Below are positions 9,095-17,661 of a DNA stretch of 64,000 bases, piece after piece (positions within the stretch are counted from its first letter, which is position 1; every line of letters begins with the position of its first letter). Made by a program: the position numbers and the translations under genes. The DNA lies in contig NZ_JALOCF010000015.1 in NCBI RefSeq assembly GCF_023227905.1, forward strand, positions 27,637-91,636, read 5' to 3'. The notes under the pieces are model-generated. The model saw only the letters and a list, made by a program, of their open reading frames with translations, did no database searches and was not told where the DNA came from. The stretch is from Methylobacter sp. Lineage in GTDB: Bacteria; Pseudomonadota; Gammaproteobacteria; Methylococcales; Methylomonadaceae.

Positions 9095-9320
9095 GGCTAC
9101 GAAGCAGAGCTTTCGCAACAAATACCGGCTTGAGATACGAGAGGACGACTCTCCGCCTATGCATGCGCACCTGGTCGGCGGCAGTTTTGATGTATTAATT
9201 AACTTACAAACCCTCGCCTGTGAAGGCACTTTTCCGCATGGCTTGCGCGATGAAGTCATGGCGTGGGTTATGGCAAACCGTAACGAATTGATCAAGGAAT
9301 GGAAAAAGTGGCATCAATGA
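9093..9320 (+). CDS. DUF4160 domain protein, putative partner of the DUF2442 gene
   Basis: A 75-aa protein with the DUF4160 pattern: an N-terminal strand region, then DDSPPMHAHLVGG (the family's PPHxH-type motif), ending in WVMANRNELIKEWKKWH. DUF4160 genes are commonly paired with DUF2442 genes and are treated as candidate toxin-antitoxin pairs; the biochemical role is not established. The stop overlaps a possible ATG of the next gene. Toxin/antitoxin roles are inference. Confidence 0.75.
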   Translation: MATKQSFRNKYRLEIREDDSPPMHAHLVGGSFDVLINLQTLACEGTFPHGLRDEVMAWVMANRNELIKEWKKWHQ

Positions 9321-9754
9321 AGCGTCCCCGACTATCAGCGGTTGAACCTTTACCGAACTATCGATTAAAAATGACTTTTATCAACGGTTGCATCATGACC
9401 GTGGATAAGGGCGAAACTATTTTCGCCAAGCCCGGTCTCAAGCCTTTGCGCGACCCAGCCGCTTTTGGCAAGGTTCGGCTCACCAACAGCATTGGTTGGA
9501 CGATCGAATGGGCAGACTTTGACATTCAAATCGGTGCGGATACCTTATGGCTGGAAGCGCTGCTTCAAAATGCCCCTGACGAAAATACCCGCACATTCCT
9601 CGCCTGGCGTCTACGTAACGGACTGTCCCTGGCCGGTGCCGCCCAAGCATTAGGCATGACCACGCGCACCATGAGCTCATACGGAACCGGCGCTCGCCCT
9701 GTTCCGTATCACATTGCCCTGGCCTGCAAAGGTTGGGAAGTTGAAAATAATTAA
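9317..9754 (+). CDS. DUF2442 domain protein with C-terminal helix-turn-helix
   Basis: The N-terminal 80 residues resemble DUF2442 (PRLSAVEPLPNYRLKMTFING through FGKVRLTNSIGWTIEWADFDIQIGADTLW). The C-terminal half reads as a DNA-binding helix-turn-helix (RLRNGLSLAGAAQALGMTTRTMSSYGTGARPVP). This fits an antitoxin or autoregulator for the DUF4160 gene, which it overlaps (ATGA at 9317). A start six codons upstream (9299) is also possible. The likely operator is the inverted repeat at 9064-9094. Confidence 0.75.
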   Translation: MKRPRLSAVEPLPNYRLKMTFINGCIMTVDKGETIFAKPGLKPLRDPAAFGKVRLTNSIGWTIEWADFDIQIGADTLWLEALLQNAPDENTRTFLAWRLRNGLSLAGAAQALGMTTRTMSSYGTGARPVPYHIALACKGWEVENN

Positions 9755-9856
9755 AAAACGATAATTGCGCATAGCGCAATGGAATGGGCCCATTACGCTA
9801 CGCTCCAGGCTGGGATAAGGTCAACGGTTTGCCTCATTAGAAGCAAACCGACAGCA

Positions 9857-10420
9857 TTATCGCTCTTTCTTTTTAAAGTTCCGCACCCCGGCAAAACCGA
9901 GCACCAGAACCAGAAGCCCGGCCATTATCACCATTATCTTGGTCACCGGAAATCCCACCAGAAACAGAAGCCGCTGTTGCCGGCTGTTACCGGAATCGTC
10001 TTTCAACGTAACGTTTAGCCTGTAGATACCGCGCTGCCGAATTGTTTGTGAAATTGAAGCAAGACCTGAATTCAACAGCTGTTCAGGCTGCTGTTTAATC
10101 ACGGTAAATGCCCGGTCGGGGTCTGTCCATGACGTCAATGCCGCCAGCTCCAGCGTGACTAGGCTTCGTTCCTCTGCTAACGGCTCCACCGCCAGCACGA
10201 CCTGCCCAAGCTCAGGAAAAAAATGGCAAAAATGCTTACCTTCCAGCTCCGGCTGAAACTGGTAACCGCTTATGCGCAGTTGGGTGTCGCCCACGGTCAG
10301 GAAACAGCTATTGTCGTGATCTACTCCGGCATGGGCAAACACCGATTTATAAGCCATTAAACTAAAAAGCGTGCTGATCAGTAGTTGTGTTATCAAACGA
10401 TTCAAAATACTTTCCGCCAA
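9857..10420 (-). CDS. Secreted or membrane-anchored hypothetical protein
   Basis: A 187-aa protein I do not recognise. It has an N-terminal hydrophobic signal ending near SVFAHAG, a beta-rich extracytoplasmic middle with two Cys (NSCFL and HFCHF), and a single C-terminal transmembrane helix (IMVIMAGLLVLVLGFAGV) followed by a basic tail (NFKKKER). That layout suggests a periplasmic domain held in the inner membrane. The HAGVDHDN start of the mature part could bind metal, but that is a guess. It stands alone, convergent with the DUF2442 gene and divergent from the pat-like gene. Confidence 0.7.
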   Translation of the reverse strand: MAESILNRLITQLLISTLFSLMAYKSVFAHAGVDHDNSCFLTVGDTQLRISGYQFQPELEGKHFCHFFPELGQVVLAVEPLAEERSLVTLELAALTSWTDPDRAFTVIKQQPEQLLNSGLASISQTIRQRGIYRLNVTLKDDSGNSRQQRLLFLVGFPVTKIMVIMAGLLVLVLGFAGVRNFKKKER

Positions 10421-10554
10421 GTCAAAAAGATTAGTGTATCAATTTATGGCGCAGCTTATCGCCTCCCGCCGTTAAAAATTATCAGTTCAACAGGCAGACA
10501 GTGTTAGAATTTTGGCTGCAAAGCGCATTTACTTTAGTTATTTCCGGAGCATCA

Positions 10555-13236
10555 ATGGGACCCCATTATCTAAACCGTTTTTTCACCCCAAGAACCGTTG
10601 CCATCGTTGGCGCATCCGAACGAGTGGAAAGCGTGGGTTACCGACTACTGTTTAACATGCAGGAGGCGGGCTTTACAGGCGGGCTTTATCCGGTCAACAA
10701 TAAACGCGATCAGTTATTAGGCTTAAAGGCCTATCCCGATCTCCTTGCTGTTCCAGATGACCTCGACCTGGTGGTGATTGCCACACCGGCGCCCAGCGTT
10801 CCCAGCGTTATGCGCCACTGCGGCGAAAAAGGCGTCACCTCCGTCATCATCATCAGCGCAGGCTTTGGCGAATTAGGTCTGGAAGGCAAACGCCTGCAGC
10901 AGGAAGTCCTGGACATCGCACATCGCTACAACGTGCGCATCATCGGTCCTAACTGCCTGGGCGTTATTCGTCCCAGCGGGCAGCTTAACGCAACCTTCGG
11001 TGACGGCACTGTTAAAGACGGCAATCTGGCGCTGCTCTCTCAATCAGGCGCGGTATGCACGGCGATTCTGGACTGGGCCAAATCCCAGGATATCGGCTTT
11101 TCAACAGTCGTATCGATGGGCGGCGCGGCGGATATCGATTTTGGCGAGGTACTGGATTACCTGGCGACGGATAGTAAAACCACCGGCATTTTGATGTACG
11201 TTGAGGGCATACGCGATGCCCGCCGTTTTTTGAGCGGCCTTAAAGCGGCAGCGCGGCTAAAGCCGGTGATCCTGATTAAATCCGGCCGTCATGAAGCGGG
11301 CAGCAAGGCAGCGATGTCGCATACCGGCGCCATGGTCGGCGGCGACAACGTGTTCGATGCCGCGATTGCAAGAGCCGGCGTCGTTCGGGTCTATAGCATC
11401 AATGAACTGTTTTCCGCCGCCCGCGTTTTGGCAAACAACTATGTAGTCAAAAAGGATAGGCTGGCGATTATCACCAATGCCGGCGGCCCCGGCGTAATGA
11501 GCACAGACCGCGCGGAAGATGTCGGCGTACAGATGGCGGAACTGAGTCCTGACAGCATTGCCGCGCTGGACGAAGTTTTGCCGGTGCATTGGTCTCATGC
11601 CAACCCTGTCGACATTCTGGGCGATGCGACCTCTGAACGCTATCAGAAAGCGCTGGAGATCTGCCTTAACGATAACAATATCGACGGCATACTGGTCATT
11701 CTGACCCCTCAGGCCATGACCAATCCGACCGAGGTTGCCAAATGCATTATCGAAGGCGCAAAAGCCAGCAATAAACCGGTGTTGGCGTCTTGGACAGGCG
11801 GCGCGCGGGTTCACGAAGGCCGCGGGCTTTTTGCCAACAGCAAAGTGGCTCACTTTAGTACGCCGGAAATCGCTGTTGATGCGTTTTCATTCCTGGCCAG
11901 CTACGCCCAGAACCAGATCCTGCTTAAACAAATACCCTCGCCAAGCGATGAATTGGCGGCGCCCGATGTTACAGGCGCACGCTTGATTATCGAACGGGTG
12001 CTTTCGGAAGGCCGCCAGGTTTTAACCGCGCAGGAATCCAAAGCCATCCTGGCCGCCTTCCATATCCCGGTCAACCAGACTATCAAGGTTGCCAATGCCA
12101 AGGATGCAATGATTGCCGCTGAAACGCTGCGCTTTCCGGTGGTATTAAAAGTCAATATGGCAGAATTCAGCCATAAATCCGATATCGGCGGCGTGCGCCT
12201 TAATATCAACAGCGTTCAGGGAGTTTCACACAACTTCATGGAAATGGAAGCGGCCATTAAGCAAAAATATCCTGAAATTACCGAAGTCGGCATGACGGTT
12301 GAGCCGATGTTTAAATCCGTCAGCGGCCGCGAGCTGATGATCGGCGTGGTCAGGGACCCGGTATTCGGCCCGGCGATCAGCGTCGGCTTGGGCGGCACGA
12401 TGGTGGAAATTTTAAAGGACAGTGCCGTCGCCCTGCCGCCGCTGAATGCTTATATGGTTGAGCAGATGATCGCCAAAACCAAGGCGGCCAGATACCTGGA
12501 GGCGTTCCGCCAGTTACCGGTTGCTAATAAGCAAGCCCTGGTGGATGCGTTGCTTAATGTATCCACCATGGTTAGCGAACTGCCGGAAATTCTGGAGCTG
12601 GATATTAATCCGCTGATCGTCGATGAGAACGGCGTTATGGCGGTTGACGCCCGGATTAAAGCGGAAACATCGCATCAGCTCAATTCTTATTCGCATATGG
12701 CGATCCATCCTTATCCCCACCAACTAATTCAGCGCCATCAATTATCGAACGGCGCCAATATTACGATCAGGCCTATTCGCCCTGAGGATGCCGGCCTGGA
12801 AAAAGATTTTATGCATCGCTTGTCCGAACGCACCAAATATTTTCGTTTTATGCAGGCCTTGCAGGAGTTGACACCGGAAATGGTAGTACGTTTCACCCAG
12901 ATCGACTATGACCGCGAAATGGCCTTTGTTGCGGTAGCCGAAGATGAGGGCATGCCGGATGAATTAGGCGTAGGCCGCTATATGGCCAACCCGGACGGTC
13001 ATTCGGTAGAATTTGCACTGGTCGTCGCCGATGATTGCCAGCGCATGGGCATAGGCACCCGACTGATGAAAGCCTTGCTGCAAACAGCCAAATCCAAAGG
13101 CATATCCTTCTTTGAAGGTGAAGTGCTGGCTATTAACAAGCCAATGTTGTCGCTGGTGACCAAGCTGGGCTTCAGTATCGAAGCCATTGCCGATGATCAG
13201 GAAGTGGTGCGCGTTGTTAAGGATTTACGGTATTAA
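10555..13236 (+). CDS. Pat/YfiQ-type protein lysine acetyltransferase (acyl-CoA synthetase-like + GNAT)
   Basis: About 893 aa. The N-terminal two thirds resemble NDP-forming acyl-CoA synthetase: a CoA-binding Rossmann part (RTVAIVGASERVESVGYRLL), a ligase part (IGPNCLGVIRP, LSQSGAVCTAILDWA, KAAMSHTGAMVGGDN) and an ATP-grasp part from about residue 480. The last 150 residues are a GNAT domain (MGIGTRLMKALLQTAKSKGI). Size and order match E. coli Pat (886 aa), which acetylates acetyl-CoA synthetase. I chose ATG 10555, with CCGGAG six bases upstream, over a GTG at 10501. A pure acid-CoA ligase is less likely because of the GNAT domain. Confidence 0.88.
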   Translation: MGPHYLNRFFTPRTVAIVGASERVESVGYRLLFNMQEAGFTGGLYPVNNKRDQLLGLKAYPDLLAVPDDLDLVVIATPAPSVPSVMRHCGEKGVTSVIIISAGFGELGLEGKRLQQEVLDIAHRYNVRIIGPNCLGVIRPSGQLNATFGDGTVKDGNLALLSQSGAVCTAILDWAKSQDIGFSTVVSMGGAADIDFGEVLDYLATDSKTTGILMYVEGIRDARRFLSGLKAAARLKPVILIKSGRHEAGSKAAMSHTGAMVGGDNVFDAAIARAGVVRVYSINELFSAARVLANNYVVKKDRLAIITNAGGPGVMSTDRAEDVGVQMAELSPDSIAALDEVLPVHWSHANPVDILGDATSERYQKALEICLNDNNIDGILVILTPQAMTNPTEVAKCIIEGAKASNKPVLASWTGGARVHEGRGLFANSKVAHFSTPEIAVDAFSFLASYAQNQILLKQIPSPSDELAAPDVTGARLIIERVLSEGRQVLTAQESKAILAAFHIPVNQTIKVANAKDAMIAAETLRFPVVLKVNMAEFSHKSDIGGVRLNINSVQGVSHNFMEMEAAIKQKYPEITEVGMTVEPMFKSVSGRELMIGVVRDPVFGPAISVGLGGTMVEILKDSAVALPPLNAYMVEQMIAKTKAARYLEAFRQLPVANKQALVDALLNVSTMVSELPEILELDINPLIVDENGVMAVDARIKAETSHQLNSYSHMAIHPYPHQLIQRHQLSNGANITIRPIRPEDAGLEKDFMHRLSERTKYFRFMQALQELTPEMVVRFTQIDYDREMAFVAVAEDEGMPDELGVGRYMANPDGHSVEFALVVADDCQRMGIGTRLMKALLQTAKSKGISFFEGEVLAINKPMLSLVTKLGFSIEAIADDQEVVRVVKDLRY

Positions 13237-13318
13237 TTGGGCTTATAAAATTAAGCAGACAGTTTGTCAGCCGCGCTTTTGGCTTACCGGCGCATTAGAA
13301 AGCAGCGATAAAGTTGAT

Positions 13319-13864
13319 ATGACCCATTCAGGCATTCCGATGATCTATCTACAGGCCTTCCATTTTCATAGCAACAATCAATCCCGTTCCGGACTGTTCG
13401 GGCTAATTGCACTGCTGGCCGCTTTATTGAGCGGCTGCGCTTCCGAGCCTCCGTTGCCGCTTCCCGCAAACCAGCAGGTTTATCGCCATAGCAAGCCGTC
13501 TTATAACCAGCCTTATACGGTTCATGGAAAAACCTACTATCCAATGGATTCAGCGGCGGGTTACAGCGAACAGGGTGTCGCCTCATGGTACGGTTCGGAA
13601 TCAGGCCATAGAACCGCTATGGGAACCCGCTTTAGGCCGCAAGGGTTCTCGGCCGCTCATAAAACCTTGCCCTTACCGTGCAAAGTGCGGGTGACCAATC
13701 TGCACAATGGCCGCTCCGTTGATGTCGTGGTTAATGATCGGGGTCCATTTAAGAAAAACAGATTAATTGATTTGTCTCGTGGCGCCGCAAAAGAATTGGG
13801 CCTCAAAGGCATGGGCGAAGTCAGAGTTGAGTATCTCTCGAACAACGTTAGTACATTCGAATAG
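13319..13864 (+). CDS. RlpA-like lipoprotein without SPOR domain
   Basis: A 181-aa second RlpA paralogue. It has a signal with lipobox LSGC, then one double-psi beta-barrel (GVASWYGSESGHRTAMG ... VVVNDRGPFKKNRLIDLSRGAAKELGL). The catalytic Asp of NDRGPF is kept, but no SPOR domain follows, so it should not be targeted to denuded glycans as the first RlpA is. The frame is open upstream to 13187 inside the previous gene; the ATG at 13319 (or 13340) gives a normal signal peptide. Confidence 0.88.
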   Translation: MTHSGIPMIYLQAFHFHSNNQSRSGLFGLIALLAALLSGCASEPPLPLPANQQVYRHSKPSYNQPYTVHGKTYYPMDSAAGYSEQGVASWYGSESGHRTAMGTRFRPQGFSAAHKTLPLPCKVRVTNLHNGRSVDVVVNDRGPFKKNRLIDLSRGAAKELGLKGMGEVRVEYLSNNVSTFE

Positions 13865-13895
13865 TTTTCAGCCATCATTCTGCGTATTACGCTAG

Positions 13896-15455
13896 CTAAT
13901 GCGCCCTGCATTTTAATTTAAAAAGCCTACCGTACCCCGACAAACCTAACAACAAAATAAACAATACCCCAATAACCGGCTGATCGCCCCATTCGGCATA
14001 AGGCGTCATGCCGCCCATCGGCGTAATCGTTCCGGTCAGCGCCGTTTCCTGAAACAACGGCGCCTGATTGACGATTTCGCCTTTTGGAGAAACCACAGCC
14101 GTTATGCCGGTATTGGTCGCCCGAAGCAAAAAGCGCCCGGTTTCCATCGCCCGCATTCTTGCCATTTGCAGATGCTGATAAGGCTCTATCGAATCGCCGA
14201 ACCAGCCGTCATTAGTCACATTAACCAGATAAGCCGCGTCCGGTAAGCCCCGGACACTTAACTCGCCGAATACGTCTTCATAGCAGATTAAGGTTATGAA
14301 AGGATAGCCAGCCGCTTTCAGCAAAGGCTGGTTTACTGCGCCGGGCGTAAAATTTCCCAGCCTTATATTGATCATGTTGAGCACAAAACCCGATAAAGGC
14401 TGTAGCGGCAGGTATTCGCCAAAAGGCAATAAATGGGTTTTACGATACATGCCTTCTTCCTTGCCCATCGTTATCACGGCATTGAAGTTTTTCTTCGGAG
14501 TGCTTTCCTGTACCGGAACGCTGATGATTAAGTCGGTATTGTGCCGCAGGGCATCATTAACCAGCGGCACTAAAAAACCGTCTTTAACCTGGTCCAGATA
14601 GGCCGGAATCGCGGTTTCCGGCCAGATGATCACATTGGAATCCCAATGCTCTTCCGTCATTCTTTTATATTTTAAAAGCGTGTTGATTTTATTTTCCGGC
14701 CGCCACTTTTGATCCTGCGCTATATTGCCTTGAATCAAGGATACGCGAAGGGGCTGCCCTATTTCATGCGTCCACGTTACATCCCGCAACCAGCCGCCCG
14801 TTCCCCACAAAGCGGCAAGCATCATTATTAGCATGAGTTGCTCAAGGCGAAAGCCCCGCAGGAATTCGGGGGAGGCCGGTCTTTCTGCCCGTATCGCCCC
14901 ATCAAAAATTTCCAAAACAACCGACGCCGTTAACGCCACCATGAAACCGGTACCGTAAACGCCCAATACCGGTATGTATCCGGCCAGAGGAGCCTCCAGC
15001 TGGGAGTAGGCAATATGCAACCAGGGAAAGCCATTCAGCACCCAATAGCCGCGGAGATACTCAACGAGTATCCAAATGGCCGGCAGCAATATAATCCGCA
15101 CCGCCCGCTTATTTCCCGGATTCGTTTTTACCCACGAATATCCGGCCAAAGACGGAAACATCGCCCAGAAAGCAGCGAACAAAGCGGTCAGCAGACTGGC
15201 CCCAAGCACACCGGCTCCGCCAAAATCGTGCATGCTGATATAAACCCAGGACACGCCTGAACCAAACGCGCCCAAGCCGAATAAATAACCGCGCAAGGCC
15301 GCGCGCCTAGCCGATATGCCCTGCCAGCAGGCGAACAAAAACACCAGCGCTACCAGAGCAAAACCAGAATAATCAAAGGGGGCAAAAGATAAAGTCAGCA
15401 AAATACCGGCGATTGGGGCGCCAAAATCCCAATACTTACTGTTTGAATATTGCAT
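13896..15455 (-). CDS. lnt: Apolipoprotein N-acyltransferase Lnt
   Basis: A 519-aa inner-membrane enzyme that adds the third acyl chain to lipoproteins. About six N-terminal transmembrane helices precede a carbon-nitrogen hydrolase domain. The Glu-Lys-Cys triad is visible in WPETAIPAY, KTHLLPFGEYLP and LICYEDVFGE. A last transmembrane helix (PVIGVLFILLLGLSGYGRLF) closes the protein. It is convergent with the RlpA-like lipoprotein gene. Confidence 0.96.
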   Translation of the reverse strand: MQYSNSKYWDFGAPIAGILLTLSFAPFDYSGFALVALVFLFACWQGISARRAALRGYLFGLGAFGSGVSWVYISMHDFGGAGVLGASLLTALFAAFWAMFPSLAGYSWVKTNPGNKRAVRIILLPAIWILVEYLRGYWVLNGFPWLHIAYSQLEAPLAGYIPVLGVYGTGFMVALTASVVLEIFDGAIRAERPASPEFLRGFRLEQLMLIMMLAALWGTGGWLRDVTWTHEIGQPLRVSLIQGNIAQDQKWRPENKINTLLKYKRMTEEHWDSNVIIWPETAIPAYLDQVKDGFLVPLVNDALRHNTDLIISVPVQESTPKKNFNAVITMGKEEGMYRKTHLLPFGEYLPLQPLSGFVLNMINIRLGNFTPGAVNQPLLKAAGYPFITLICYEDVFGELSVRGLPDAAYLVNVTNDGWFGDSIEPYQHLQMARMRAMETGRFLLRATNTGITAVVSPKGEIVNQAPLFQETALTGTITPMGGMTPYAEWGDQPVIGVLFILLLGLSGYGRLFKLKCRAH

Positions 15456-15553
15456 GTTTTATTTTCAAAATCGGCTTATGATTGTGCTTTATAAATGAAC
15501 ACCCGTTAAGGCTGTCATAATAGCAAAGATGCCGTGGAGTAGTTCAAGGCTTG

Positions 15554-15570
15554 TCCCGCGGTAAGCGGGA
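15554..15570. repeat. Short GC-rich hairpin
   Basis: TCCCGC and GCGGGA form a six-pair stem with a five-base loop between lnt and the small membrane protein. No U-tract follows, so it is not a convincing terminator. Confidence 0.4.
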
Positions 15571-15623
15571 ACCCGTTAACATCAGGCGTTTTCTATGACT
15601 CTGTTTACCCTAAGGAAGCTATT

Positions 15624-15806
15624 TTGAAGATTGTTAAGATGCCCAGACCCATGCGCATGGTATGGGGAAGTTTAGTCGCTTATTGGCTAGCGGATATTAT
15701 TAATCCTGCTTTTGTTGCAATTGCGGTAATGATTGCGTTGTTTGTGCCCATTTTGATCAATGAGTACTTTTTTCCTGCCGCTTCGCAATCCAACACAAAC
15801 CCATAA
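15624..15806 (+). CDS. Small hypothetical membrane protein (60 aa)
   Basis: One central hydrophobic stretch with a possible second (MVWGSLVAYWLADIINPAFVAIAVMIALFVPILINEYFF). The TTG start at 15624 has AAGGA seven bases upstream; an ATG at 15639 is the alternative. It precedes the M23 peptidase gene by 31 bases and may be co-transcribed. No function can be assigned. Confidence 0.55.
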   Translation: MKIVKMPRPMRMVWGSLVAYWLADIINPAFVAIAVMIALFVPILINEYFFPAASQSNTNP

Positions 15807-15837
15807 TCGCTTAGCCGCAGATTAATGGACCAAGATA

Positions 15838-16812
15838 ATGTGTAAAAAGATTTTGCTATCCATTTTTATCCTGTTATTGGTGCATTCCGTAAACGCCGTT
15901 GGACAAAAACTCTATAAATTTCAGGACAAGCAAGGCATATGGCATTTTACCGACAAGCCTATCCCGTCCAGCCAAAGTCAAAGCGATCTAAAGGTTGAAG
16001 TCAGACAGATGAAAGTCGCACCCAAGCAGTTAGTCTGGCTGCTGCAATCGGGTGAAGAACGGCACCCTCAATATTATATCCGCAACGATTATGCCGGCCC
16101 GGTGGAAGTTGAAGTCGAATTTTCCGAACGGGACAATGTCCGGGCTACGCCCGACCTGCCCGGACGCTTTGTTATCGAGCCCGGAAAATCCGACACGCTT
16201 TTTGAAGTAGGCGGCATCAACGAGCGTGAATCCTGGCGTCTTGCCCTTAGGTACCGCTATATCATCGGCAAACCCTTAGCCAGTTACAGCTCAACGACGA
16301 ACTATTTACCGCCGGTAGCCCCTGACAAGTCGTTTCAAATTTCCCAGGCTTTCGGCGGAAGTTTCAGCCATACCGATGAACAGAACAAATATGCCGTCGA
16401 TATAGTCATGCCGGTTGGCACACCGGTTTACGCGGCCCGGTCTGGCATCGTCCTGGAAGCCGAGGATGATTATTTCAAAGGCGGCACCAACAAGGCTTAC
16501 AGTTCCGAAGCTAACAACATCAGGATATTGCACGATGACGGCTCTATGGCAATTTATGCCCACTTGGAACTGGAAAAAGCACAGGTTTATCCGGGCCTGG
16601 CGGTAATGGCCGGGCAATTGATCGGCTATTCGGGCAACACCGGCTTTACCTCAGGCCCGCATTTGCATTTCGCGGTTCAGGTTAACAAGGGAATGGAGCT
16701 GGTTTCCGTGCCGTTTACTTTTATCAATCAGGCGGGACAAGCCGAGGAACCGACGGTTAACACATGGCTTAAAGGGGTTGCTTCCTCACAGATGGGGAAT
16801 GTGGTTGAATGA
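15838..16812 (+). CDS. M23 family metallopeptidase with N-terminal DUF4124-like segment
   Basis: A 324-aa exported protein. The signal peptide is followed by a DUF4124-type segment (KLYKFQDKQGIWHFTDKPIP). The LytM/M23 domain occupies the C-terminal half: FGGSFSHTDEQNKYAVDI (first zinc His/Asp part), HDDGSMAIYAHL and SGNTGFTSGPHLHFAVQV (HxH). It should be a periplasmic peptidoglycan endopeptidase or an activator of amidases. All metal-ligand motifs look intact. Confidence 0.9.
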   Translation: MCKKILLSIFILLLVHSVNAVGQKLYKFQDKQGIWHFTDKPIPSSQSQSDLKVEVRQMKVAPKQLVWLLQSGEERHPQYYIRNDYAGPVEVEVEFSERDNVRATPDLPGRFVIEPGKSDTLFEVGGINERESWRLALRYRYIIGKPLASYSSTTNYLPPVAPDKSFQISQAFGGSFSHTDEQNKYAVDIVMPVGTPVYAARSGIVLEAEDDYFKGGTNKAYSSEANNIRILHDDGSMAIYAHLELEKAQVYPGLAVMAGQLIGYSGNTGFTSGPHLHFAVQVNKGMELVSVPFTFINQAGQAEEPTVNTWLKGVASSQMGNVVE

Positions 16813-16897
16813 CGCCGAGCAATAAACTGCCAGCCACCTAAAATAAGCGCTTTAGGCAATGCACAACACCAACAACGAGCTGCATAGTAGAGACGAA

Positions 16898-17150
16898 GGG
16901 CTTTGTTGCATAGATTAATGCACAATCAAAGCGCCCTAGAACGAACTCCGTTTTATGTCACGGGATAACTTTCGGGCATCCAAGGCCTGTCATTTTATTA
17001 AGCGCTCCTACGCGCAAATACGCTTTGGTTTGTTGAGCCGCGAAGGTGCGATTTTTCAGTTTGTCGCTAAATAATGCCTTAATCCGAAACATAGCTGTTT
17101 CAACCAGGCTGCGACGATGGGGTAACCACTGATACGCTTCCATTCCGCTT
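16898..17150 (-). pseudogene. Remnant of an IS5-type element (transposase C-terminus and one end)
   Basis: On the - strand, 16958-17143 encodes the C-terminal end of an IS5-group transposase: HRRSLVETAMFRIKALFSDK and then AYLRVGALNKMTGLGCP. The terminal sequence GGGCTTTGTTGCATAGATTA (from 16898) is typical of such ends. The rest of the transposase and the other end are missing, so this is a decayed fragment. Confidence 0.7.
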
Positions 17151-17420
17151 CTCCTTGCTCAGAACAGGCTCGCACGATAGCGGTTCGCGGATGGGTTGAT
17201 CCATCTTCATGATCGGGCCATTCCACCGCACCCGCTCGCGGTGGTATCAAAGCCTGTGCCTGTCTCGCTGTTATCGCTTGATGACAATTTGCCGTACCGT
17301 AGCGCCATCACCTGCGATTGAGGCAATTGCTTCAATACAGTAGGATGTGGTGACGATAAGAACCCGCATCGTTCGCGATTGATACGCTTCGCTTTGTTCG
17401 GCACATCCTACGGCTCTACA
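17151..17420. other. Gene-free stretch between the IS remnant and the glutaredoxin gene
   Basis: No credible gene is seen. The right part holds the palindromic repeat at 17340-17411. Short open frames on the - strand here show no recognisable protein features. Confidence 0.6.
17340..17411. repeat. Palindromic repeat, GTAGGATGTG...CACATCCTAC
   Basis: The outer ends GTAGGATGTG and CACATCCTAC are perfect inverted copies 72 bases apart, and the middle reads CATCGTTCGCGATTGATACG. It belongs with the elements at 4960-5028 and 45443-45523 by layout and by the GATTGAT/CTTCG core. It could form a long stem in RNA. Confidence 0.75.
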
Positions 17421-17660
17421 CTACATACGAGCTATGCGACCAATAAAATCCTCAACATCCGTTTGATCAAACGGCCAACCCAGTTCCTGCTGGGTCACTG
17501 GGTCATACAACACCGGAATGCGTATCGCATATTGTTCCTGCCACTGCTCCTGCTCGGCAATATCCACAGTCTCAACGCCATCAGGCACACAGGCATTGAT
17601 AATAACCTCCGCCTGTTCGCAAAGATGGCAGCCGGATGTGCCGAACAGCATTAAGCGCAT
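17421..17660 (-). CDS. Glutaredoxin-like protein (CxxC thioredoxin fold)
   Basis: About 79 aa, starting at ATG 17660, one base after the metH stop. The N-terminus MRLMLFGTSGCHLCEQAEV carries the redox CHLC motif, and RIPVLYDP is the cis-proline loop of the thioredoxin fold. These short glutaredoxin-family proteins (DUF836-like) have unknown partners. The position directly after metH suggests co-transcription and possibly a redox link to the oxidation-prone cobalamin enzyme; that link is inference. Confidence 0.85.
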   Translation of the reverse strand: MRLMLFGTSGCHLCEQAEVIINACVPDGVETVDIAEQEQWQEQYAIRIPVLYDPVTQQELGWPFDQTDVEDFIGRIARM

Positions 17661-17661
17661 A

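Noticed and set aside
10501..10554. GTG start of the Pat-like gene
   Set aside because: ATG 10555 has a good ribosome site and the usual N-terminus; the upstream codons are not similar to the family.
11257..11853. 198-codon frame antisense to the Pat-like gene
   Set aside because: Shadow frame; no promoter or ribosome site.
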